Assembly (NCBI GenBank): GCA_917880885.1
Contig: OU862920.1
Span: 43,373,019 to 43,437,018, forward strand
Origin: Limnephilus marmoratus
Taxonomy: Eukaryota; Arthropoda; Insecta; Trichoptera; Limnephilidae
Direction: 5' to 3'
Length of the DNA: 64,000 nt
Positions 35,001 through 46,900 of this stretch are shown one piece after another. The notes beneath the pieces were generated by a model. That model searched no databases, was not told the origin of the DNA, and saw only the letters and a program-made list of their open reading frames with translations. Position 1 is the stretch's first letter, and the number at the start of each line of letters is the position of its first letter. A program made the translations under genes and the position numbers.

Positions 35001-36479
35001 CTTATTAACTAACATTGAAGCAACTCTTGTATTTATTTAACTTATGTAAATACTGTGATAAAAATTTTATATTTACATGTATTTATTTGGAAACTATATG
35101 TATATTCTATGCGTATATAAATATATATTACTTATATGGTATATAATTATATGCAAGTTATTTTGTGTACATGTATATATACTGATATTGGATCATGTCT
35201 GCTAAGGGAGACGTAATATAGGTGCAATTTATTATGATGTGTAGAGAATGATCCAAATATCGACTTATGTGTACATGTAGATATATAATATTTTTTAAAT
35301 TAAATATTTATTCTAAAATTGTAAAACTGTGATTTCATTATAAAATACCTACCCATCGTAAAGATATGAATTTCAAATATCAATTCCAATACACGTTTCA
35401 CACTATTCATATTCTCTACTAGCCAAATTCCAAATCCAGGGACTAAAAAATAATAAAAACAATTGAACAGCGCGAGGCATCACAAAAAATTGGTCAAAAA
35501 ATGGCCAATCCATTAGTAAGAATGTATTTATTAGAATAGCACACGAACGTCTGTTGATTTAGCACAATGTGTTTTACCACCTTGGGGGTGACATTATAAA
35601 TATAAAGATGACACAGCTATAAATAACAATAGCTTCGCAATAATAATATTGCTCTCATAGTCCAATAAGCTTAGATTCACCATCCAATACATAAATAAAA
35701 ATAAACTATCATGTTTGACATTTGATTGGCGCGCTTTTTCTGTGGTCTTCTCTGAAACTAGTGATGTGCATAACCGAGATAAGAGTTTCGAAATGCCTAC
35801 ACATAATAAGAGTAGAAATATTATTTTTCAAAAAAAAATATCTTCATACGACATATTCATAATGTAGAAATTGTCTAAAAAGTCATAAATGATTTTTTTT
35901 TTGTAAAAACAGCACGTATTTTTTATTACAAAACTCGATTTATATAGCTAGGTCACAAACCACTTTATTTTAGTTACAGGCTAATTAACTTTTTAATTAC
36001 TCCCATAGAGGTCAGCACTTAAAAATATTGTTGCTATATTTTTATTTCTTCGGCGTAAAAATATTGGTTTTTAAAGGTTATGGTTTTGTTATTTTTAATT
36101 CTTCCTCATCTTAGCAGTTCGACTAGTGACAGCCATTTTTTTACGATTAATTTATGAATATTTTAACCCATCAGGCTAATTTGTTCGCTTTTTAGAACAA
36201 CTCATATAGGTCTCATACAAACATTAGTGTCTCCTTCACTATCATGGTTAAAAATATGATCTAAACGGTGTTAGAAAGAGAAAACACCACGCTTTATATT
36301 CACGTCTATACCTTTACCTTTAAGAAACCAAAGTTTCTGAACGCAATTTAAAAAAAAATTATGAAATCTTGGGAATTGTTTGGAAAGACAAATAATACAT
36401 TTGCCTAATTAAATCTGTATGTGTTTTTTTTTTCATTATCATTAATTTTAGTCAGAAAAAGCGTAAAAGTGATGATGCC

Positions 36480-36640
36480 ATTTTGAAAATTTTTTTACGT
36501 TTGCATTCAAAATTTTATGTTTAGAAATTATATTTTTATTTCGAATTAACGTATTTTATTTTCAAAAACAGTTTTTAGTTTTCAGAGGCATTCAGAAAAA
36601 TACAATTTATTTACATTTTATTGCAAAGCGGAAATATTTA
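36480..36640. repeat. dispersed AT-rich repeat, copy 1 (second copy near 45565-45740)
   Basis: Shared ordered words include GTTTGC(A/G)TTC(A/C)AAATTTTA, AAAACAGTTTTTAGT followed by (A/T)CAGAAA, and AA(A/G)CGGTAAT-like ends. Similarity is moderate and collinear over ~160 bp. The family is unknown. Confidence 0.45.
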
Positions 36641-37265
36641 GACCTTCCGACAAAATAGGCAGAGGCATTCAAATCAGTTGGGTTTTGATAAGATAAATAT
36701 TATACAATAAAAAATATAATTTTTTCCTAGGGTAGGTAGCAGGTATTGTACATTTATAATATAATTATTTATTTTCGAAGTTTCTGATTGACAATATATA
36801 ACAGAAAAATTAAAAACGTTTACTTTTCTGTGCAGTTGGGAGCGTCACTACTGTAGAAACTGTGGAAAAATACTAATCTTTTTTTAAATGTGTTAATTAG
36901 TTCCTCTTTTGGCAGCCTGCATAGATCAGCTGGTCAATCTGTACTTTCATTTAAAAACTATCATATTGTTTTACAAAGTATTGTTTGGTGTAGCCAAGAC
37001 CAGTTTTATCTCGAACGTTTGGCATTCGTCAATCTGTAGATTTTTGTGTGCGCTCCGTTTCCAGTTCAAGATGGTGGCTGTTTTAATGGTTCAGTAGATT
37101 TTTTTTCAAATGGGAAATTGTCGTGTTTATTTGGACTTTACTTGCATATTATAATACTTCCTGAAGAAAGTTGAAAAAATCATTTTCATTGAGATAGTGA
37201 TGTTTCTTTGGACAAATTGAACAATTGAAATAAAAAAAATGTTTCATAAAATACATGATTTATAA

Positions 37266-39404
37266 TTAACCTTCCTATACTCGCGCGTTGGTCTCTCAGA
37301 CCGACAAATCAATAATTTGTTGTTTCCTCAAAAATTAACAACACTTAGAGATTTTTAGTAGTTTCTTAATTTGTTGAAAGGCATTGTATAGTGCGGCGCG
37401 TGCGTTGGTGCTGAGTGGACGTGTGATACTTTTTTACTGTTATCGGTCTTTTAGGTAAGTAACATTTACTAGCGTAGGGAGTATGGCGAACCCATCGCTC
37501 AGGGAGTGGAAACACAAACCTGCAACAGCCATCCCAAGCCAAGGTGTGAGCTACCGTGCTCAGGCTGCATGTCCTGGGGAACAGTGTCATGAACGGTACC
37601 TCCGAGAAACAAGGTCGCATCGTCGAGTGTGTAGACCTTACTCCAGCACTCGGGGCTCTGCTGGAGTGGACCTTCTATTCCCTTGTATTTCGTGGGACAA
37701 AAATTGGACCATTTGAAAACTAGGGGTCTTTTGGGAACCTAGGAGTGCTGAGGCCACCTCTGTGGACTTTCTAACCAAGAGGAGAAACCATGGAGAGGTG
37801 AGCTGACACCACCTTCATGAACTCTTCCCCTGTGGGGCCTTCAGGGAACCAAAGGGAAGGGCACTATTCCAGCGCGGGGCCTTTGTGGAACCAAGGAGAA
37901 GTGAAGTGGAGAGATGATGTCCTCTTCCCATGTGGGGCCTTCAGGGAACCATGTAGAAGTGAAGAGGAGAAATTAGGCCATCTAAGACCTCATCAGACCT
38001 TACTCCAGCAATCTGCTGGAGTGGACCTTCTATCACCCTGGTAACTCGTGGGACAAAAAATTGGACCATTCGAAAACTAGGGGCCTTTTGGGAACCTAGG
38101 AGTGCTGAGGCCACCTCTGTGGACTTCCTTCCTGGGGCCAGTAGGAGGAACCAAGAGGAGAAACCGTGGAGAGGTAAACTGATGCCACTTTCATGAACTC
38201 TTCCCTTGTGGGGCGTTCAGGGAACCAAGGGGAAGGGCACTCTTCCAGCGCGGGGCCTTTGTGGAACCAAGGAAGAGTGAAGTGGAGAGATGATGTCCTC
38301 TTCCCATGTGGGGCCTTCAGGGAACCATGTAGGAGTGAGGAGGAGAAATGAGGCTATCCTTGTGAACTCTTCCCCTGTGGGGCCTTTAGGGGAACCAAGG
38401 AGGAGTGAAGAGGAGTGATGAAGTCCTCTTCCCTCCTGGGTCCCTCGGGGAACCAAGGTGGGGTGGACTCTTCCCTTGTGGGACCTTTAGGGAACCAAGG
38501 GTAGGTGAACTCTCCGGAGCCTTCGGGGAGCTAAGGAGTGGAGAGGAGAGATGAAGCCCTCTTCCCTCGTGGGGCCTTCAGGGAACCAAGAAGGAGTGAA
38601 GAGGGGAAATGAGACCTGGGAAGACACATTGTCGAACATGAAGATGTAGCTTCATTTCTAAAGACAATCCTGATAAACTTTATAAAAGGGACTGTGTTAC
38701 TGTCAAAGAAATGAGGTAAAATAGGAGAGAGTACAATGGGTCTATGGCTTAAGTGCTCACGGGAACTATATATATGTAAACCGTCTCTGCTCTTAAAAAA
38801 AAAAACAATTACTAACCAAAAATCCTAAAAATTATTAATTCTAATTTTGTATAATATTTTATTATTCTTGATACTTTAATTTATTACATTTCACAGTTTT
38901 TTTTAATTAACACATGAAAAACGTTATTTTTGTTATGAGTACAAAAAATTATGTTCTTTTTAAGAGGCCGAGTTAAAAGTCTGTTTCTACCAAATAAAGA
39001 AAAAGGTTCAATAATTTTCTTTTTTTAATTCAATAATACTCCCTTCTAAAACTTCATGTAACCTATTTAATCAAAAAAATTATCTCTTTTAATGACTTTT
39101 CAGAGGGGGTGTTTGAGTTGCTTATATCTGAGTTGTCCGGTCACCGTAAAATACCATAGAATTAAAATAAACATAAAGTCTGCTTTATTCCCTTACCATT
39201 TTTGAAATAAAAACACTTTATATCAAAATTCATAGTTTATTAATAATAATTCATCAATACATTTCATATTTATATATTTATAGGAGTATGTAGATGACAT
39301 ATAGGTTGCAACAGGGTAGAAAGTTAATATTATGTATGTATATTATTATAAATGGAAAATTCTTGAATCAAACAATGACATTAAATTTATAGCAGGAAGG
39401 TTAA
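37266..39404. mobile_element. candidate piggyBac-type element bounded by TTAA
   Basis: TTAACCTTCCTATACTCGCG at 37266 is mirrored by GCAGGAAGGTTAA ending at 39404, giving an 11 bp inverted terminus (TTAACCTTCCT). A TTAA target and CC-starting ends are piggyBac traits. The left end continues GCGTTGGTCTCTCAGACCGA, a small palindrome. The interior has no transposase and holds the minisatellite at 37636-38640. It could be a coincidence of short words. Confidence 0.45.
37636..38640. repeat. GC-richer minisatellite, ~357 bp higher-order unit
   Basis: Two long copies start ACCTTACTCCAGCA (37636 and 37997). Landmark TGGGACAAAAA occurs at 37693 and 38050, a 357 bp spacing. Each copy contains shorter units of the type CTCTTCCC(C/A)TGTGGGGCCT followed by TCAGGGAACCA and (A)AGGAGTGAAG. 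After 38360 only these short units continue, degenerate, to 38640. It is far more GC-rich than its surroundings. Short ORFs in it have no domain and are not called. Confidence 0.85.
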
Positions 39405-40839
39405 TAAAGTCTCATTGGTCATATAAAATAATTGAATTGCATAAAATAATAATATCAAAGTATATTATTTTCACTCATTAGCAGATCTACAAATTAACAT
39501 AAAGTATATAGTTAAAATTAATATTTCATATTGCAATGTCCAAAATTACGCTTAGCCCCACACACGGCAAACAATTATTTAAGAGCTGTATGGTTTACAT
39601 AAGTAGTGTCTCCATAGCCAATTTTCAAGTTCTATTTCATTAGAAATTAAAGCTAAATGGAATCTCAGTAAATTTTAAGTAATGCTTTAGTTAACGCTAC
39701 TTATCTATATGGCGCTTTACAATAGTAAAAAGGTAAATAATAACAATAAAATGCTGAAAAAAGCAGGTACTCCAAATTAAAGTTAAAAAAAAAATACAAA
39801 AAATAAATCTATTTTACATACAATTTATATAAGTGTTTTTTTTTTTTTGTAAAAAATTATATACCGTGCGCCAACTCGCAATCGCTCGCTTGCAAAGATA
39901 AATGGGGACAGGGACAAAGGGATCAAAAATTCATATGAAAAGTCATCAAAAATATGTTTTAAAGAACAGCTAGTCACAAGCGATACATTCACAATTGCAA
40001 GAGACGCAGTCAAATTATAAGTATCTACAATAAGAATTATTAATTATTCTTGGAATATTACATTACACATAATTTAACATCAAGCTAAAATTTTATTTTA
40101 TGTAGATCATGAAAATATTTATAAACTATGCACCACTAATTCATTCAACAAATGCTATGTGAATTTCATTTTTTAAAAAGCTTTATCCAATTTTATTGTA
40201 AAGGAAGAGAGCTTCTATTTGTTTCTGTTTCAAGTTTTGAAAGTGTTTTGCCTCAATACAAAATCTTGAATAGAGGTTAGTAAAAAAAAAAAACAAACAT
40301 TATTTGAATGCTTGGTAAGACAGATCTGTTTTACAGTAATGTTGCAAAAATCTATAATATGTGTTTTCAGTAAGTAATTTTTGACAGAGTAGAACTTAAA
40401 TAACAATTGGCAGTGGCAATTTCTCCAAAGACTCCTGAAAACTGTAATACATACATATTTTACAATATTTAATTATTATGACATGCAAATAAATCACCAA
40501 CACCTATGGCCAAAACACTTTTTGAATTTAAACAGCAGAATCTAAACAAAATAAACCGCATAGATGGCTTTCCAAAAAGCCATTAAAAGGTAACTAAAAT
40601 GCAAATAATTAAAGACAATGCTTATTTTAATCTTACAATGCTAATATTTTTATACCAAAATTAATATAATATTTCTTTCTGAATTTATAATACATAGTTA
40701 TATAATATACACATTGATGGATACATGGTTGTATTTTAAATAATTATGATTAAATAGTTTCATAATATGTAAACAATTTCATTTTTAATACTTACATTAA
40801 AAAAAAAGATAAATGGTATTTTCTTCAAAATTTATAATA

Positions 40840-40926
40840 TCAATGCGAAAAAAAAACAATGGCCAAAATTGCCACGATTATCACAACTATCACTATCAGA
40901 TACAGCTTTTTCTTCCTCAGCTTGGT
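40840..40926 (-). CDS. Syx7: syntaxin exon 7: membrane anchor and stop
   Basis: TKLRKKKLYLIVIVVIIVAI then LAIVFFSH and TGA at 40842-40840. A basic KLRKKK juxtamembrane patch precedes a ~20-residue Ile/Val/Leu/Ala helix with a two-residue lumenal end, the tail-anchor layout of syntaxins. The acceptor TTTCATTTCAG is phase 0. Confidence 0.93.
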   Translation of the reverse strand, partial: TKLRKKKLYLIVIVVIIVAILAIVFFSH

Positions 40927-43900
40927 CTGAAATGAAACAGAAAAGATTAAAATTAAATACCATACAAATTACTCCTAGCGCCCTTGAGGTGATTTTCCAC
41001 GAAAACGGCGCTATATAAATTAGCCAATTATTATTATTATTACTCATTTTGTTCTGATTTAACAAATTTCCTGCATGATAAGATTTCTCTTGTAAGAAGA
41101 TTAAAAATAAGTACCCTAGAAAAATTATTACTCCAGTTAAATTTACAGCACAAAAACTATCTGCTGTGCCCTCTGAAGCCAGCAACTTTCATATTTTCCA
41201 ATGCCCATTACTTTAGTCTAATCAGTAATTTTTTTTGGCATGCATAAAAGAAAGGGTGCAAGCTGCCGAACTGAGATTTTCGAAAAATGTGGTAGGAGTT
41301 ACAAAATAGGTTCGAGTGAGAAGCTCATCTATTGGAGAAGTGCTTAGCATCGAACCCCTTCTACTTTTCGTATAAAAGTCGCAGATGGCCTCGACACACA
41401 GGAAGATGTTCAGTTGGCCACCTCAGATAAAGTTGGGAAAAGAAACTCCAAAGGCTGTGTGAGGAGAGGATCAGTCCGCAATGGACAATAGGGCAGAACT
41501 AGCCCAAGACAAGTCAATTTGACGAGTTCCTGATCCAAATAGGAAAGGGAAAGAAGATGATAATGAAATAAATTTGAGTACTGGTGTGCGTTTAACCAAG
41601 GATTTCAATATGGTACCTGGTAATTGGATGTTTGTCGAAGTTGCTCCACACCAGTCTCCACATGTCCCGAAGAACTCTCAATGTTTGCTTCGATGGAATC
41701 AATGACTGAGGACTGGTCGTGTATGATGGAGCCCAACTCCTTGAAGATGTCATTCACACTGGTGATGTTCCTCTGAAAAGAGCGATATTTACGAATATAT
41801 TTACACAGAACAGATGAGTGACAATACCAGGTAACAATTCGGGTAAACCTCTGGACTTGATTCATTCCTGCATTGTGCGCAATTGTGTTACAAGACCAAA
41901 ATCAATCAAGTGTATATTTCCCCCTCAGTTACATCAAATCTCAGGTGTGCCTGTAAACAGCCTTAAATGCTGCGCATTCTCATCAGTCGAGCAATGCCCT
42001 CTCTGAGTGCCTGATGTGTTTTTTTTCCTGTCTTAAATTTGTCATAAATTTAAATTTTGTGAATTTTCTCCATTTAAAGACATCTTAACTTCCTTACCTC
42101 AAGTTCTAACACGTGCTGTTCTTGTTCTTCGTAATTCTTCAACTCTTGTTCTGTCGGCATTTGCAGTTGTTCTCTTCGTTTTCCAGATGAGGATTCCAGC
42201 TCAATAAGTTCACTGGCTGCATTGCCTTCAGTAAAAAAAACACACAATTAAATACTATCTAGAAAGAAATCAAGGTCATTATTTTATTTTTAACGTTCTT
42301 TTGTATGTACCTACGAATATCGTTGAAGATTTTTCTTAGTATTTTATAAAAGTGATAAAGATAAATATACAAACCTAAGTTGAATGGATCAGCTTGTCTA
42401 TTATTCTTTTGGGCCTGTTGTGGCTTGTGTCGTCGAACCTCCTCATTGGTCTTTTGAGCAGCAGTTCTCTGTGTTGCCTGTTGTAAAATATTACAATGTT
42501 AGAATCACAAAAACATTCATAATCTTATATTAAATTAATTCGAAAAGATAAATCAAATTAGGAAATTTACTTCAAGCTTTTGAAATGCAGGTAAATAATG
42601 TGCATCTATAAGCCAGGAGTGTTGATAGTATTAAACAACATCATGTCTCAAAAAGAATAGAAGCAAAGCGACCAAATTAATATTGGCTACTATGAATATT
42701 TAAGGGAGACATTGATAGAAGAGAAGTAGGAAGCCAAAATCCTATTTGCAATCAAAGGGAAAATTAGAAATGTCAAGAGTAACCAAATTGATGGTGATTC
42801 AGAAGACTAAATTAGATGGATAATAAATTTATGGATTCCAGTCTAAGATCACAGAAAATCATAGTGATGAGTAACTCACTTGAAAAACATGCAACGCACT
42901 GAAGAATTCTTCTCCCAGGCGCTCTCTGGTGAGCTTTTGTTGGCGCTGATCGGGTCCTTGCAGAGTCATAGTCATTATTCGCTTTAGCAAGGAAGAAGTG
43001 TCTCTTGCAAGTTGTTCTGTGTAATTTTGTATCTGCTGGCTGTAAATGATAACTTTTATGGAAAACAACTCTTCTCTGCACAATTTCAAGTTATGTATTT
43101 GTTTATATTTAGCGTACGATTAGAGGTTAAAGTAAAATATTCACAGATCTTTTTCAAAAAGTCTGTGTTTTGCGCGTACATAATTTGGTAATAATATAAG
43201 TCAAAGGGTGTAAAATAATTTTAAATAGCAAGAACAGATAGGCATGCTATGTTAAATGGATTTATTGTAGAACTGAAAACATTCAAACTATCATGTTCTT
43301 ACATATTTTTTAATATGTAATTAGTAGTACATTTATAGCATCGGCATGAATCCGACAAACTTTAACCAGTAATTCCTGGCCTTATTTGGACTAAAATTAT
43401 AAATGAAATTTTTTGTCTCCAGAGAAATTTTTATTGGTTGTTTTTAATTTTTTTTTTAATTCGGAGTCTGGCAAATCGCAAATTTATAAATGAAATTTAT
43501 GAACCCAAGAATAAGCCATGGAAACAACCCGTTCTCATGTGACAAATGTCTACCGCGCACTTCTGTTGAGCATGCGGTTTGGTGTGTTTCACGACTGAGC
43601 ATCGGTGCCGAAGGGATTCATGACGCTAGTTTCTTACTAGCTAGCATACCTACCTGACGCCTGCTCTAAAGATTACAATCCTATTGTTTGTCAGGTACAT
43701 GCTGATTTACCCTGAACATGATTTAGATAAACGAAAACTATCAACAATTTTGGCATTTATTGATCAATTTAGGATTACAAAACAAATATATTTTTAATTA
43801 AATTTTCCCAGTTGGAACTCAAGTGACTAGACCTATTATCTTATCTGCGTCGATGCTGTGCGTGGAATCTTACAAGGAGCTGGGAGATTTATCTAAGTAG

Positions 43901-46900
43901 AGCTGTAGAGTAATGTAATGAGTCATAGAAAAAATTCATCTTAACTTATCTCATAATACGTAGGTGCAAAAGGGTAATTTACATAAATTATATAGGTTAA
44001 TGGGGTAAACACTTACAATTGATTACGGATGTCATTTGAATCTTGGGAGGAATTGAGTTGGTTGACCATTTTCTGCATAGAAGATACTGTAAAATAAAAT
44101 AAATAAATGTTGAATTATAAATATTCAAAATCCAGTTTAGTGCAAACCAGATATTCAGTAACCAATGGTAGTTTACAGGATTGAAAAGTGGGGAGGCACA
44201 AATACTTTTTTAAGTAAGCATTATGTATACCTACACCTACCTAATATACCTAACCTAGAAAAAAAACAATGGAAATATTACTCAAGTCAAACCATAATAA
44301 TATGCAAACACAAGATAGACCGTCAACTGCAAATTCACGCTACTAAATTAATCCAAATAGTCATGCTCCGTAGGTACCCACTGTCATGTACTATCAAAAA
44401 TAATCACAAAACCAAACAAAACTGAGTGCTAGAGCTAATCGCAAATAATTGGTTCTACTTCCGAAGTGTTCGTTTTTTGAGGCGCGCCTCTAACTGAACA
44501 AAACATGACCGTACGATGGCTACTGATCATTTCGATTCCATGTGACTTCCCCACTCCCCTCCGCTCACATGAAATCAGCGGCTTTCGGAGGCGGGCCCTA
44601 TCCCTGCCTCCCGAGCGTATTATTGTACTGTATTGTGTAGTAACTCAGTGTGGGGAAGGGAAATCTGTGTGTGGCCGGCCGCATTGTAGTGTGTGATCAG
44701 TTACATAATATAAAGACAACCTGTCCTAGTCAAATACGAAAATATTCGTGGGTATTATATAAACTGAAGTAACTTTAAGTGTTGCTTAAATTAAAGTTTT
44801 ACTACATTTTCGATTATGGATATGTGTATCTTGTATCTTTTTCCCCTTTTCATCTCTATTTTTTGGGGAGGCACAGCACACAGCACAAATCGCGACTGTA
44901 TGTAACAGTAATTACAGTGAAATTGGGTAAGGGTAAGTAAAAGTCAGCATTCAAAAAGAAGAAGGTTTGAAAGATATTAAATATGTAAATAAGAGAGGGA
45001 GCACGCTAATTTAAAAAAAAAAAATCATTATACTTAATAGGCATAAGTGAAAATATTTATCATAGAGCAAAAATGTCTTCAGTAGAATTTAAAGCAACAC
45101 TGAATCTTTTCATACATATAAGATGTTAACCCCTCCGCAATGTAAGCAGATATAAGCGTTAGAAATAGGACAGCAATCAAGTACAATAAGCGTGTTTATA
45201 CGTCAGCGCGTGTTTTTCCATAGAAATCGTTCTAACTCCGTTATTGTTTTAGTTACATCCCTAAACCAAAAAGTAAAAGGTCGCTAGTAGATCAAGCTGC
45301 ACATCCTTATCAAGTTGTCTTTGGAAATACATAACAGGAATCAGCTGTCAGTTGTGTAGTTGACAAAAATATTTACCCGCGCAAATTTGCTACCGGCGGC
45401 TCCACCGCGCTCCACATTTTAAATTTTTTTATATGAAATGATAAAAAAGTGAGGCGACAAAAGTGTTTATTACACATATATACAATAGAATAAGTATTGT
45501 TGTTTACATAATCTGTTATTTTAGTACCGTTTTCACATAAAAACATCACGTGAGTCATTTTTACCTATTTTTAATGTTTGCGTTCCAAATTTTAATATTT
45601 ACAAATGCTAATATTTATTTGTAATATAATAATTTGAAAACCTATTTTGTAACCTTTCTAAAACAGTTTTTAGTATTCGGCTACGTTCAGAAATGTTTCA
45701 TTTATAGAGCTTTAATTGTGAAGCGGTAATAACAAAAAGTTTTCGTAAAATGTCATTTCGTTAGAGACACCAAAAGCGAATATTCTCGAAAATTCGGAGA
45801 AAATTAAATAACATAACAGGTGTGTTTTTTTAATAATTTTCGGATGCCTTCAATGGTTTCGAAACTGTACTTTTTACAGGCATTTTTCTTTTTATTTCAA
45901 AGAATTTAGAAGAGGATTTTCGTCACTGGAAAACTTATGTATTTTATACAACTATCCTAGAATTTATAGATGAATTATTAGTGCAGATCACTATTTTTAG
46001 TGCAGAACAGAACCATCTGAATTCATCAACAATGTTCCTTTAAAAAGTTGTTTTTCCCATCAATTTAATATATATATAGAAGAAGAAGATAACTTACTCT
46101 AATAATTTAAACGAAAATATGAAAAAGAACAAGACACAGTAAAATAAAAAGATTCCGTTATCTTTCTTATTTTTCTGTGTCCTATTCTATTTCATATTTT
46201 CGTTTAGATTTTTAGTGTTATATTCTTCATCAGAATTCAGAATTGAAACGTTGCTTGAAAATGGCTTTAGCCGTGTTTGGTGACCAGATCTGAATAGCCA
46301 GGTACTTTCCAACCTTCCTCTTCCCCACCTCCTTCCCCTCCCCACTACCTTCAGCCTCACAACATACCCCAATTGGGGATGCCATAGTCTCACTGGCTCC
46401 AGATGGGAGCAGTTGAGATTCTTGTGCGGTTATTCACCGTAAAAAAAAAAAAAAAAAATCAATGATATAAAGTTTTAATGTTTTGTTACTTATCCAAAAA
46501 ACTTGGTTTTTCACGCTCCTTTTTATAAATGTACATTAGCAAACATATCTTCATTGCTTATGCGCAGTCATAAGTCATCCTCACTAGAAACGGTACTTGA
46601 CTTCACAAAAATCAATCTGTTCACTTGGAGATGGAGCGTCAATGACTTGTTTTCAATGGAAGGGCAAAACCGTTTCTCTTTTTTCGTTGACCTCGCTCCA
46701 CTCGTCTCGCTCACATTTCTCGCATGGGCAGTGGAAGGCAAACACATATCTTCTTAGTGACTTTTGGTGTAAGGTCAAAGCTATTTTGCACATCTCCAAC
46801 CCCGATCAGCTCAACTCTTTTTCGCTTGCAGTGGAAGGCGTGCTTTAGGCTTTACACGTTTTCTTACTCTACTGCAAGGTGGACTTACTAAAACAAACAC

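Larger units (their letters stand above)
35001..40839. other. intergenic region between convergent sls and syntaxin genes
   Basis: About 5.8 kb. It includes the 3' untranslated regions of both genes (no poly-A site can be chosen with confidence; AATAAA occurs at 35452 and TTTATT, on the minus strand, at 40192). It also holds a candidate TTAA-bounded element with a minisatellite (37266-39404) and a copy of a dispersed AT-rich repeat near 36480-36640. No supported gene is present. Confidence 0.75.

Noticed and set aside
37483..38044. Short ORFs in the minisatellite (for example MANPSLREWKHKPATA)
   Set aside because: They result from low stop frequency in the GC-richer tandem repeat. No domain, splice context or conservation is visible.
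44505..44696. 63-residue ORF in syntaxin intron 1 in a GC-richer patch
   Set aside because: Too short, no domain, no splice partners. The local composition is probably from an old insertion.
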